A program made the position numbers and the translations under genes. Below, in pieces: positions 40,201 through 52,200 of a stretch of 64,000 bases of DNA. Source of the stretch: Hydractinia symbiolongicarpus (Eukaryota > Cnidaria > Hydrozoa > Anthoathecata > Hydractiniidae). The notes beneath the pieces were generated by a model, which was given only the letters and a program-made list of their open reading frames with translations, was not told where the DNA came from and did no database searches. Position 1 is the stretch's first letter, and each line of letters opens with the position of its first letter. The DNA lies in the NCBI RefSeq assembly GCF_029227915.1, contig NC_079877.1, positions 10,108,001 to 10,172,000 of the forward strand, given 5' to 3'.

Positions 40201-43200
40201 TTTGCAAATTGATACCCCAGCAAAAAGTTTAAAGGGCGTTTTACTGCTCTTTGTAGACCCTGGAAAAGTAAAGGCTTACTCGGGTGCTAACGAGGTCTTC
40301 TATAACCCAAAGATCGAAAAAATCTCGATCACTGTCGAGGGTGAGACTAATGAGCTCTACAAGCACGCGATGCTCCCGAAAGATCACCTCGAGCAGATCG
40401 TAAACTTATTCGGTAGCCACGATTCAAAGGTGACAATTGGGCAGTTCATGACTGAGCGCTATGCGCTGTTTGTTGATTTCCAAGCATCACCTGATCATAG
40501 TCTACACGGTTCCGGAAGGCCATTACAGAGAGTGTCAGACGGTATAACCTTGCATATGACCAAGAAAGCAGACGGAACAACGGGGGATATTAAATGCTAC
40601 GTTTTCCTACTTCAAGATGCTCAGCTGAACATCTTAGATGGGCGTTTTCACAGTGTCGAATATTAAACGAGAATCCTAAAATAAAGATGGCAAGCATATT
40701 AGTACCCACGGGTGTGGCTATAATCAATGCCCTAGCATTCTCGGGGGGGGGGGGGGTAACTATTTGATCAGTAAGCTGTCAGACCATGGCGAGGCCGAGC
40801 GTAAAAAGCGTGATGAAGCAATTGAACAACTGCAAGCTGCTCAACAAGCACAGAGGGTAAGAGATCGGCAGGCAAAAGATTGGTATAACCATCAACGGGA
40901 GCTGAAAAGGCAAGCTGGAGAGAGCTTGAAGGAGCTCGATGAAGGTATGAGAGACTATTACATCGAAACGATCGAGAAGGCTCCTAAGTTATCCGACTTC
41001 TACACACCCAGCAGGCAGCAACAAGACGGTGAGCTAACGTTCATCGTAGGATCACTAGCCCTCCTTGGTTTTGCAGTGTACAAGTTCGCCTAGACGGCGT
41101 AAAATGTGGTCGTAAAATGTGGTCGTAAAATGTTTTCGATATGTCGAATATTAAAATAAACATATCGAAACATATCATTACTCCAGAAGAAGCGAAAAAA
41201 TTAAGCAGTATTTACTATACCCCTGAAAATTTATGGACTGGTCGGAAGGCTGTTAAATTGCTCGCTGAGCACAGTGGACTACCTAAAAAGAAAGTCGTAC
41301 ACTGGCTATCTCGTCAGTTGCTCTGGCTTAGACATATTCGAGGACCTAAAAGGATTGATTACCCGCATTTTACAATCACAAGGCCTAATGAAATGCACCA
41401 ATTTGATTTGCTCTACATGCCTCATGATCGCTTGTATGGCTCGAAATACAAATATATCATCACAGGGATTGATGTAGCCTCGCGCTACAAGGTAGCTAGA
41501 CCATTGAGAACGAAGAAAGCCAGCGAAGTCGCTGACATGATCAAGGATATTTACGCTGGAGGCAAAGCAGGACCTTTACGCTATCCGAAGATCTTCCAGT
41601 GTGACAACGGTAGTGAGTTCAAGTCAGATGTGACGAAGCTGCTAGAGGGGAAAGGGGTCGAGATTAAGCGCGCAACTACCAAGTACCACCATACGTTCAC
41701 AGCTTTTGTCGAGTTCTATAACAAGGTACTCGCTGAGAGACTTTTCAAACCTCAGGATGCGCAAGAGTTGGTCACTGATGAGACTAGTACCACATGGGTC
41801 AAACATCTGTACACTATCGTGAAAGGCATGAACAATACCAAAACTGCCATGATCGGCATGAAACCCAACAAGGCAATCAAGCTAGATGAAGTCCTAGTTA
41901 CGAAAGGCGAGGAATATCCCGATCGCCTGGCGGCTCCGCAGGGGCAGGACCGAAAGGAAACAAAGCCTCTACCTGAGGACGGTCTTTACTTGTACCTGCT
42001 ACAACCGGGAGAAGAGCATGGTGATGCGAGAAGACGTGCTACTGACGCCTGGTGGAGCAAAAAGACGTATAGACTCGATCGTATTGTGACTGGTACACGT
42101 CCTCTGTACTATTTGGCAGATGGGCCTGATCGAAGCTTTGTGGGAGAGGAGCTCATGCTAATCCCAGAGGATGTTGAAGTACCTCCAGGGCATGTCAAGG
42201 AGTGGTAAAATTTTAAAGATCTGCTAGATCTGAGAGCCTTAAGTTCTTATCCTTGATAATCTCGTAGCAGAGCATGCCCCACTTGTTCACCTCATCGGAA
42301 ACAATATGCAGACCCCTGCGATCCTCGATATCGTATTCGAGCACTTCATCTTCCTCCTTACAGGGAATTGTTGCCCACGGCTTTTCACCGGTGCTACTTT
42401 GTCTAGAAACTCATCATCGTTCGGATGTATAAAACCCTCGTAGTATGGTCCATTTCTAAATCTAAAATTTTCCAAACACTGTGAACAATAACCGGTAGTA
42501 GATCCTGCCTTGATACAGCATCGCAGAACCGGTACCGTCACATCGCAAGACTTTGTAAATTGCTGACTCCGTACGTACTTTTCCATTTTTCTTTAACGCT
42601 TAATTATATATTGAAATATTTTGAAACGGTCAATATATAACTTTCCCAATTATATTCCAACCAGGATGTATGTCCTTAGAACAGTTGACATTATATATTT
42701 TTCTTCGAGGTCATCTTCAAGCAACGCCAGGGCTTGACGCTGCTCTTCGATGGTTGCAGCAAGCCTTCACATTTCCTGGGGCAGCACTTCCTCTACAACC
42801 CAATGTATTTTGCCTTGGATTTCTTACATTAAAGCAATAGGGACCGGGTTCTGTCAGTAACATCGTGCCTGGATGAAGGGGGTCGATATCGACCCCCTTG
42901 TCAAGGAGTGATAAGCTGACGATATTTCTTATAGCTTCACGAGGCTACAAAAAAGTTGAGTCTCGCTACACTTCGAGCGCAGGCACTCCCAGGTCATACA
43001 AATCATCGCGAGTAAGATCGATGAGTGGAAAGTGGCATTGATACCGTTCCACGTGTCCTTCCTCTTCGAATCGATTGAACGCGTGCATCCCGTTAGGATT
43101 ATCGATGACCACAATCTCTTCACAGTTTGGATAGTTGTCCCTAAGCCATCTCCTTTTGGTGGAGATTTTCCGTCCTTGAACACGTGCACAATAGTAGGGA

Positions 43201-46200
43201 AGACGATGGCACTGATCATCGTCTGGTGCAGTATGCTTGCGGTAAATCATGATCGCGTTGTCTTTTCGAGGATCTTGCGCACGTGGAACATGTCGCTGTC
43301 GTAGCCCCGTGATTTCTTGCGCTTGTAACGCAAGTTGTCTATCTTTTTCTTCAAGATCATCCTCCAGCACCATAAGTTGTCTATCCCTGTTTTCAAGATT
43401 TTCGTCAAGGATCGCAATGGCTACGTCTTTTTCATCGATAGCTTGCCGTTGCTCTCGTACTTCATCTTGCAGCTTTTCTATACCTTTTCGCGCTAGCCAC
43501 TTGGTAAGCTCGATGGCTTTAGGTTTTCTAGAACGGCCTGCAATCTCAAGAGCTCCACCTAGTGTCACAAACATATCGTGAGGATTAGCATGTTTTGGTT
43601 CTTGAAAGGTTTGCTTTAAAAGCAACCCTCTTATATCACGACGGGGTGTTGTTTTTACGTCTCTGTAAGTCGTCGCAATGTTATGGATCCCTAAAAATCT
43701 ACCAAGATCAGCACGCTTGAAGCGCGGCTGCGAGTGCTCGTCATACAAGGTTTCGATCGCTCCAGCAGGCACGGCGTTGCACGGCTCAAGTTGAGAAGAC
43801 ATCTTTCTTATACACGCCAAGGCTCAACCACAGTTTTTTTGTGATTCACAAAATGTCACAAAATTACGAGGTCCAATAACGAACACCAAGCTGAGGAAGC
43901 CATGGATATTTTTTGCATAACTCTTGCCCGTCAGGACGGAGCCGCAGGCGATCAATATCCCGAGTCGTGTTTACCACTTTGCTGCATCTATTAGTCTGGA
44001 ATGGGCTCTCAAAAGAGCTTGATACACAGCTTTAATTACGCTCTCATCATCCATCTTTTCTTACATGTCAAGAGTCTAACCAACAATCTTGTAACTTCTA
44101 GGATGCTCCAGTCTTACGTACAAGCAAGCGTGCTTGGACTTTTCCAGCTGAGCCTTGATGTTTTTCCAGTCGCTGATCATGTTTGTTTCCTCGTCGACGA
44201 GTTTCATGTCTGATCGTTCGTGGGGGTACCACATGAACAACTGTTTCTTCTGTCGTCTGAGGTTCTTCGGCAAGGCGGTATACGACTGCGTTAGTAGCCA
44301 GAGACTGTGTTTGCGATGTCTACCACTGACGGCAAGCTTAAGCAAGGGCTGTCGCTTTTTATCCAGACTCTCGTCGGCTGTCATATCATCAACGATGAAC
44401 AGCGTCTCTTCTTTCGCCAGCTTCGACGATAGTTCTTTGATCCACTCGAATAGCTGCTCCTTGGGGTCTATCAGAGCCACATAGTCATCTTTCCACGGCG
44501 AGGATCTCTCGAGATAGGTCTTGTTCCAGCGGATTGTAGGATAAGAATGACAATGTTGTCAAAATGCTGCCTATACTCGTTCTCAAGCAAATCCAGGACA
44601 CGCTGCGTCTTGCCACAACTTGTCGGTCCAGTGAAGATTGTCGTATGCGGGTCTTTGACAATGTCTAGAGTCATTTTATTTTACTCGTGTTTGCCTTGGA
44701 CAGACACGAACCTTAAAAAACTATTTTGGAGGCATCATGGAACGCTTATACCACCCTTGTTTTATCGCGTAATCGTCGAATAATATCGCTCCTGTCATAT
44801 AGCCAGCGAGCTTCAAGCCGTCCTCCATGTCCATCTTGGCCCCCGGTCTAGAAACTCCCAGAGCCTTTTTCGCGCCTAGCGCCAAGACAATAGTATAGGA
44901 TACTAGTCTGACAGATTCCCACAAGGAATCGACGACTTCTTTCTGATACTCTTTGCTGCTCATTTATTATAGGTTTATCGCATCTTGAAAATGTCAATTT
45001 GGGGTTTCGAAGGTTCTCGCGTGTGCTCTCGCTTGTGCTGCTGAGACGCACCTGTGGAGACGGTTTCAGCAGGCTTTCTTAGCGCGCTGCCACGTATGTA
45101 ATAGACTGCCACGCAACCGGTAAGTACGGCAGCTAGACCTCCAGCGACATAGAGATATACACTGAACTTGTGAGGACTTGCGACAAGTTCCTGACCCTCT
45201 TGCGAAGTACTTTTGCCTAAGTTCTTCTGTAAGTCAGCCTTGTTCTTGCTATTCCATTCAGCAAGTCTCTTGCCAGCAGCAACACGACCCTCATTCTTCT
45301 TGGTTATGACTTGGTTAGATTGCTCTTCACTCATTTATTTGTAAGGTGAGACCTTGGAAAAAGATGAAGACAAAAAGCCTTTATCTGAGGTCTCTAGAGG
45401 GGGTGACCAGATGGGGGACGATTCATCCTCCACCTACAACGAAGGAAAAGCCATCGTTTTAAACGACCAAAGGCACGCCTGGGCTAATAATTTTGTAAAG
45501 AGCTTTACAAAATTTCCTTGTAGTGACGAATCAGTGAATTTTCGACTTTTCTAGTAGAGCCAAGTTTTGCTCAAAATTATCCCATACCTGCACCAAAGAC
45601 CTACAGACCATCGTGTAAAATAACGATGGTCTCTCTTCAAACCTTATAACAGCCTGAACGTAATGGCGCCTGCCGCGTTTGTGGAACGAGCTAAGCAAAA
45701 CCGGAAAGAGACTCATTCCACTCTCCACAAGTACGTGGGAAATAACGAGCCTACATAGCCTCCGTTCCCATCTTCGAATGGATGGGTATTAATCAAGTCC
45801 ATAAACAACCTCACCGCGTTCCATATCAGATCGTCAGTCTCTGTAGAGTAGTATCGATCCAGGGCGTCTATCACTAACCTTGGAATTGCAGAAACAGGGG
45901 CAAATTCGTGAAAACCAGCGAATGCCTTAGTCGTCCTGTATTTCCCTGTCAGCACGGGTTTGCTGCCTTTGTGTTTTTCCCCGCGCATCATGATTTCATG
46001 GATAGTTTGGATTTTGTCAGGCGTGAGACGTCCGCAGCACTGCATCCATTTTAGAGCGCGCATAAAGTTTATCATCTGCCTTTTGAAACTTTTCGTCTTT
46101 TCGTCAAGATGTGCGTCTTCAGGATCCAGCATCAGCTTCCAGGCATCAGATGATGAAAAGTTGGAGTCTACCTCCCCTTCGAATGTGTAGGTTCCGTACG

Positions 46201-49200
46201 CGAACAGGGCTTCCCACCCTTTTAGAAATTCCTCTACGTATGCGTGGTTTTTTCGCTTTCGCGAGAGTTCGGCTAGCCTTGCAGTTTTATTTAGAACATT
46301 TCGGTACTCGTCTTCGTCTACCATCCAAAACTGCATTTTCAATTTTTTGTTAAATATCTGACTGCTCCCCATCTTCTTCTTGCTGTTCATCATCTCGCTT
46401 TTTATCTGTCTTGGACACATGCTGGCAGGCATGGTTAAATGTATGAGCAACAACCAATATTGGCGCTAGAAATTTTCCAAAGGCAGAGTACACAAGTCCC
46501 CCCAAATCTGCCATGGAGTCCTTGATAATCGGGTCTTCCTCGATGTCTTTTCTCAGACCCTCCGCACTATCGAGTTGAAAAACATTACCTATGACCTTCG
46601 CGTACATGTCAATCGCATGTGGGGAGAGTGCCTTGGCGGTCTTTTCTCCTTTCTCGTGAATTTCATGTTGAACGAATTCCGCATACGCTTTTTCGATCAC
46701 CTCATCTGATGCCTTGTCAGTAAAGCTTTCAATACATTTCTTCGGCAAGAGATGTTGTTTGCCTTTACGTATAGCATCCTTCAAGGCTTGACGTTTGTCG
46801 ATAGGTTTTTCACGATGTTTAAAGGCTTCCGTGTCTGCAACATCAAATATAGCTGTAATCTCACTCATCTTTATTAGAAGCGTTCTATAACGCAAAAAGC
46901 AGAGCACGATCAAGACGTATGGAAGGATTATTGCTACAGTGAGGCTTATGTCGTTCATCATTTTTATGTTTCAACGCGACTTACAACTCTAGCGGTACTG
47001 TGTGGATGCCATCCTCGAGTACCTTCCGTTTATCATAAAACGCCGAGAGGCCCAGCTTGTTTTGTTCGTACGTAACCATCCCCTGGTTGTGCACCCGGAA
47101 ACCTACGTTTTTGGCCATGTCAATAGAGCCATTCAACGCGTTCTTATACCTCTCCCATGTCATAGAGTTCTGCTTCTTCGACATGCCTTTTCATGAGAAT
47201 TTTGTGCCCTCTTTCCCTTCCACAAAGTAACACTTGGTTGTGTCAGCGATCATTCTAAACCCCATAAACTCAAGCTTAAACAGACCTCCTGTTCGACTCG
47301 AGTACTTATCAGTGACGAGCCAGTTTTTCACGTCTTTGTCGTACTCGTCAAGCAGTTCAGGGCGAACGACATCACGTAACTCTTCTCCAGAGATGGCAAA
47401 ATAGGCACTGTCCGTATCCATATAAATATATTCAAACTCTCGACGATCCACGTACTTGTCACTGAAGTCGTAGTAAAATTCCAACATGCGCAATTTGGCC
47501 AGCTGGTACACTGCAATGCCGCACTGGTACGCTCTGTCGATATGCACCTTTTTCTTTCCTTCTCGGATCTCGTAAGCATCACCTATCTCTTCAAGGTCTT
47601 CAAGGTATGGCGATCTCATCGCTGCATCCACCTTCTTTTCATCTCTCGTAAAGATGGTGTTCGTGTGCCTCGCTTGATCTTCGATCGTTTTCCCATAGAA
47701 CGAGGTCCCTCTTAGCTTTGCTGTATCTCCAGCAATACGCTTGTCAGGATCCTTATCGGCTTGTCGTCGTGCATCCGCAATTTCTTCCGGAAACCACGCA
47801 AACGAATTACCTCGCTTATATTTGATAAATTGGTGAAACGCTGTCACCTTCAGGCCATGGTCGAGGTACCATTCGAGCAAGGTTGTGAGCAGCAAGATCT
47901 TTTTAGCTTTCATCAACCCTAGAAGCTTACGTGTACCTGGAACACGTTTGCGCCCTGTTGCTTTTAGGTACTCGTGCATGTGCTTGGGGATTTGATCGTC
48001 GGGTATCTCCTTGACCACAAATAGCGGAGCCATCTTGCTGAATTTGTCATGCAGCTCCAGAGGGACCTCGATGTCGACCTGCGCATAACCAAAGAGGGAT
48101 CCATTTTGCATACCTTCTATCAACAGTCTGATGTTGTGCTCAGCCGTGGGTGTATCAATCTTGAGCAGCTTCTCTTTACCGCACGGAAAGTAGTTCATCA
48201 ACTTACTCGGGTACAGCAAGTTTGCGTCGTACCCTAGAATGGTTTTGCACTTTTTACTGTTTTGACCATAGATATGAGATCTGATACCCGTCACGTCTCT
48301 CTCGTGGTACCTACAGAACACAATCGCAGGCCCTCCAACCATGCCCGTCTGCAAGAGCTCGTAGGCCTCATTCTTCGTGCACTCAGTGCAAGTCTCTCGC
48401 ACCTTTTTGCACGCCTCGCAAGACCGTTGGTAGCAGTCTACCTTACACTTGTGCTTGCATGGTTCTCCTGGAGCGTAGAGCTCTAGCTTTGGGTTCAGTC
48501 GTAGAGACTTGTTCAAAACGTAGCGCATCGATACACCTGGAATGCTTACCGCGTCTTTTAAAATATCTATCTCGTCGTCGTAGTACTGCAGCCTTGTCTT
48601 GTCCACGGCTTCGATGAAAGGTTCCACATCGGCTAAATTATACTCACGCAACCAGTCCATCATGGTGACGCAGCCTCGAATGTTTCGTACTCTTCAGTAG
48701 AGAGGGTGTTTTTCCCACTAAGACTGCTATAGAAGTGTTCGTGCTCCACGGGTCCGACGTGATTTAGCTTGCCATAGCTCGTCAGCCACTCGTATGGGAA
48801 CACCAGCTTTTTGAGCTTGCAATCCAGAGACTTGCACCATAGGTCGTAGCTCATGCCAGGAGCTATAAAATTTTTGATATCGAGAAATTTGAACCTCGAG
48901 GTCGTGAGGAAAATGTAGTCGTTGTCTTTCTTCGCCACGTTGATCTTTTCGCTATCGTCTCTGACAATTTGATCGACAAAGTACCGCTTGATCATGTTCA
49001 GGTCATACTTGCCACTGTTGAAGCCGATCACGGCCACTTGGTTTACCCACTCGTTCCATGCCTTCTGAGTCTTGTCTGGAAGCATGTCAAAATCATCGGG
49101 TCTCGGGTACATTCTCTTCACATCTTTCACGATGATGGCGTGTCTCTTTTCGAGCTGCTCCACAAATCGTTCAACCAAGATCTTGGGATCATCGTGCACC

Positions 49201-52200
49201 AGGAACGTTGGATCCCAGTTCAGACTATCGTAAATGGCGACGCTGACCGGTACATGCTCCGAGATGTATGTTAGATCGGATGTTTGCCGCTGATTCAGAG
49301 GGAGCATGAGGGCCTCGAAATAAAAAACACGATGTAGTGAGGGTAGGGTCGAAATTTTTTCTTGAAGTACCTCTTGGCTTTGGGTGGGCTCTCACACTCC
49401 CACACTGTCACGAGGTTGTGGCCAAGTTTTCGGATGCCTTCCTCCTTAGACTTGGTGGCCGTATATCGATATTTATTCGTGTTTGTTCCTTGTCAGGGGC
49501 ATCCGTGCCACTTGCAGCCGTGGTACTCATAGACTGTCCTGGTCTGAGGTTCATAGCCGTCTACAAGGTAGACCTCATTTTCTTTCTCCCCGTAGCGAAT
49601 CACGCGTTCTCCTCCATGCCCACAGAGTGCGTGATGGATGTGTCTTCCAGTTTCCCTCGACATGTGCTCGAGCCATTTACAAGCGTCATAGCTGAAGCCC
49701 TCACCGTAAAAGACCTTCTCTGACTTGCTAGGCATGCGCTTGACCTTCTCGCCTTTGCAGATGATAGTCGGCTTTTTCCCCTCGCACTCGTTCTTTTTGT
49801 GCCTTGTTAGGTTTTCAGCTCTGGTGAATCGCTGTTTGCAGGCCTCGCATTCCCAGTGTTGCGTTAAAACATCTATCTTTTTAATGTAGAAACAGTGCCC
49901 ATCCAGCATACCAAGGTTGATCGTGTCTAAATCTTTTTTGTATTGATTCTGACCGTACACGAGTCTCCATGGCACTTTCTCAGAGTTGGTCTTGGGTTCA
50001 AAGACCCTGATGTTGATCTTGAAACGCTTCGCTATGCCCTCAAAGTCAACAAGCTTCGTAGCACGTACTTCTTCCCTCTTTAGTTTGGGATTGTCGTAGT
50101 ACTCGCGTGCTAGTGTGAGAGCTGGCCGAGTAATGTACGTTTCTTTTTGCTTCTTATCTTCACGTGAGTGTATGATCAGGCATCTCCAGACACACAAATT
50201 GTCGGTTCTTTCATCCTCCTTGTCAAAGTTGTAGATGCACCTTTTCCCCCGCAACCAGTCTGGTAAAGGTCCACAACCTAACAAAGGCTCCCTCGTAGAG
50301 ATGATCTTGATCTGCACATGCTGGAAGACTATTTTCCCTTCGTACGATCCCAGGGTCTCGATTGTTCTTTCTGGTGGTAAGTACGCCTTCCCCCAAAACT
50401 CATGATCTCCTAGATCTAATCGCTGCATTTCGCATTTTTCGATAAAGGCTTCGATGTCAGCTAGGCTCGTAAGCGATCCTTCGCTTCCCTTGCTCTTGTG
50501 ATACAGAGCCGTGCCACCTCCTGCTTCGTAGATGGTGCAAGCAAAACTGTAGACTACCTTGACCCTCATGTCTATGTAGGGCGTAATTTTTCGCATGATG
50601 ACCTCCGCCAGTGGCTGATTAAGGTTCTTGTTGAATCGCCATGTCTTGACGCGATTTCCGTCTTCCAACATCTGTGTGTCATTTTCATCAAAAATGTGCT
50701 GAATGTCTTCGACGCCTTCGGATCGGTTTTTCTCTTGTGGGAACATGTGCTTGATGTCTTCGACTCCGCTGTATTCGTCTTGTATGTCTCCAGCATCGTA
50801 AAAGTCCTCTCGCGCTTCAGTTTCGATTTCGTCGTGCAGCGTCGTCTTTCCAGCAATTTGTTCCCTTGCTCTGTTATAATAAGAAATAACAGTGTCTCGT
50901 ACACTCTTCAGGCGATCGGCAAGAGCGTCGCGAGTTGCTGCTACTGGCGCTGAGACAGCGCTATATAATTTACTAATTGCATTCTTGAACCAACTCATTT
51001 CTTTTTTATTATAAGGAGATTCAGACTTTAACTAACATCGGTTGCAATTTGAGTAGGGAATTTCCCTATTCAAACAGATTTGCGCATGCGCGTTTGTCAG
51101 CAGTTTTTGTCGTGTGCCGTCATGATGTCACGTGACTTGTTTACTCATTTGAGGTATGATAAAATCTGTGACTTGTTTACTCATTTGAGGCATGATGAAA
51201 TCTGTGACATCACAGATTTTTTAGGGGTCTAAAAGCAGCGTTTTTTAATAGGGGTTCGACCGTCAAAAACCTAAAACCTGATTATATTACCTCCCTACTC
51301 TAGCTGATATGACGTTGCAAAGTAATGACATTTTGGTAGTGATCATTCAGCTTGGGATCAGTCTTTTCAGCGTGAAGTACAATTTTAAAAATGTTTTGAC
51401 TGTTGCTTTAGATACTTTTTGGAAATAAATGACAGCCGTTTTGAAGGATAAAAATCACGCATGTTAGAAAAAACAACTATAAATATTTGCATTAAAATAA
51501 TTGGGAAAGACATCGTTACCTGTCTTTGAGTTTTGATCTACGAAGGCCTTTTTGATCATAGAAGTTTAATTCACCATGAGCAAATTACATATTTTATCGC
51601 GTTCGCCGGCATGTGTATGATTTTGGGGGGATATAAAAACAACTTACTGTTTTTACTTCAGGGCATCGTTGAATCAAGTTTTGGTGCTGGTTTCATGGCT
51701 GGTCCTGCAATAGGTGGCATACTATACAAAGTATTTATATTAATGCATTATTTCATTAAATTGTCTTTAATATGTGCATATTGTTTGGTTAATATTCTAT
51801 TTGGAGCATACTGTATTTCTAATTACTTTCTGCAACAACCACAGCCACATTCTACACTTATTTTATCCCTTATCTTTAGTTTTTCTCATTAAATTATCAA
51901 ATCAACTTAAGTACACCTTAATTTACTTGTTTTTAGGTCGGTGGATTCACATTACCGTTTCTAGTTTTGGGCTTGTGTGTTATTTGTTTAATTTTTAGTT
52001 TAATCTTCATTTTACCATCGTCCAAAGGTGAGAATTATCTCCATATCGTGTGAAGTCAAACCAGTTTCTTTAAACCCTCTTAGTGTAGAAATACTCAGTA
52101 CACAGGACTATTTATTTAAGTATACGAAGTGATTATTGCTATGTTTTTCAATTTAGTATGACATATGTTAGTATATCTTGACGAAGTTTATCCACACCTA

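Larger units (their letters stand above)
33421..51305. mobile_element. Polinton/Maverick element, ~17.9 kb
   Basis: Long inverted ends (AGCTAGAGTAGGGAGGTAAT at 33421, complement ending at 51305) enclose the Polinton gene set: type-B polymerase, DD35E integrase, packaging ATPase, major and minor capsid candidates. Length and layout fit the family. The target duplication is unclear because the ends are palindromic at the joint: GATAT lies directly outside both ends (33416-33420, 51306-51310), while TAGCT(A/G) duplicates if the TIR is taken to start at GAGTAGGG. The element is visibly richer in G+C than the host DNA and sits in an intron of the transporter gene. Polymerase and ATPase are broken, so it cannot move unaided. 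Confidence 0.93.

Noticed and set aside
45354-45554. Plus-strand gene between the Fic gene and the 45334 gene
   Set aside because: No ATG at its start, no AATAAA box, and it contains the Fic 3' hairpin; kept only as a very low-confidence entry.
46981-49495. The in-frame TGA codons in the polymerase could mean TGA is read as an amino acid
   Set aside because: The host transporter and receptor both end with TGA at sensible positions, and other element genes have plain frameshifts, so mutation is simpler. Stop readthrough limited to this gene is not excluded.
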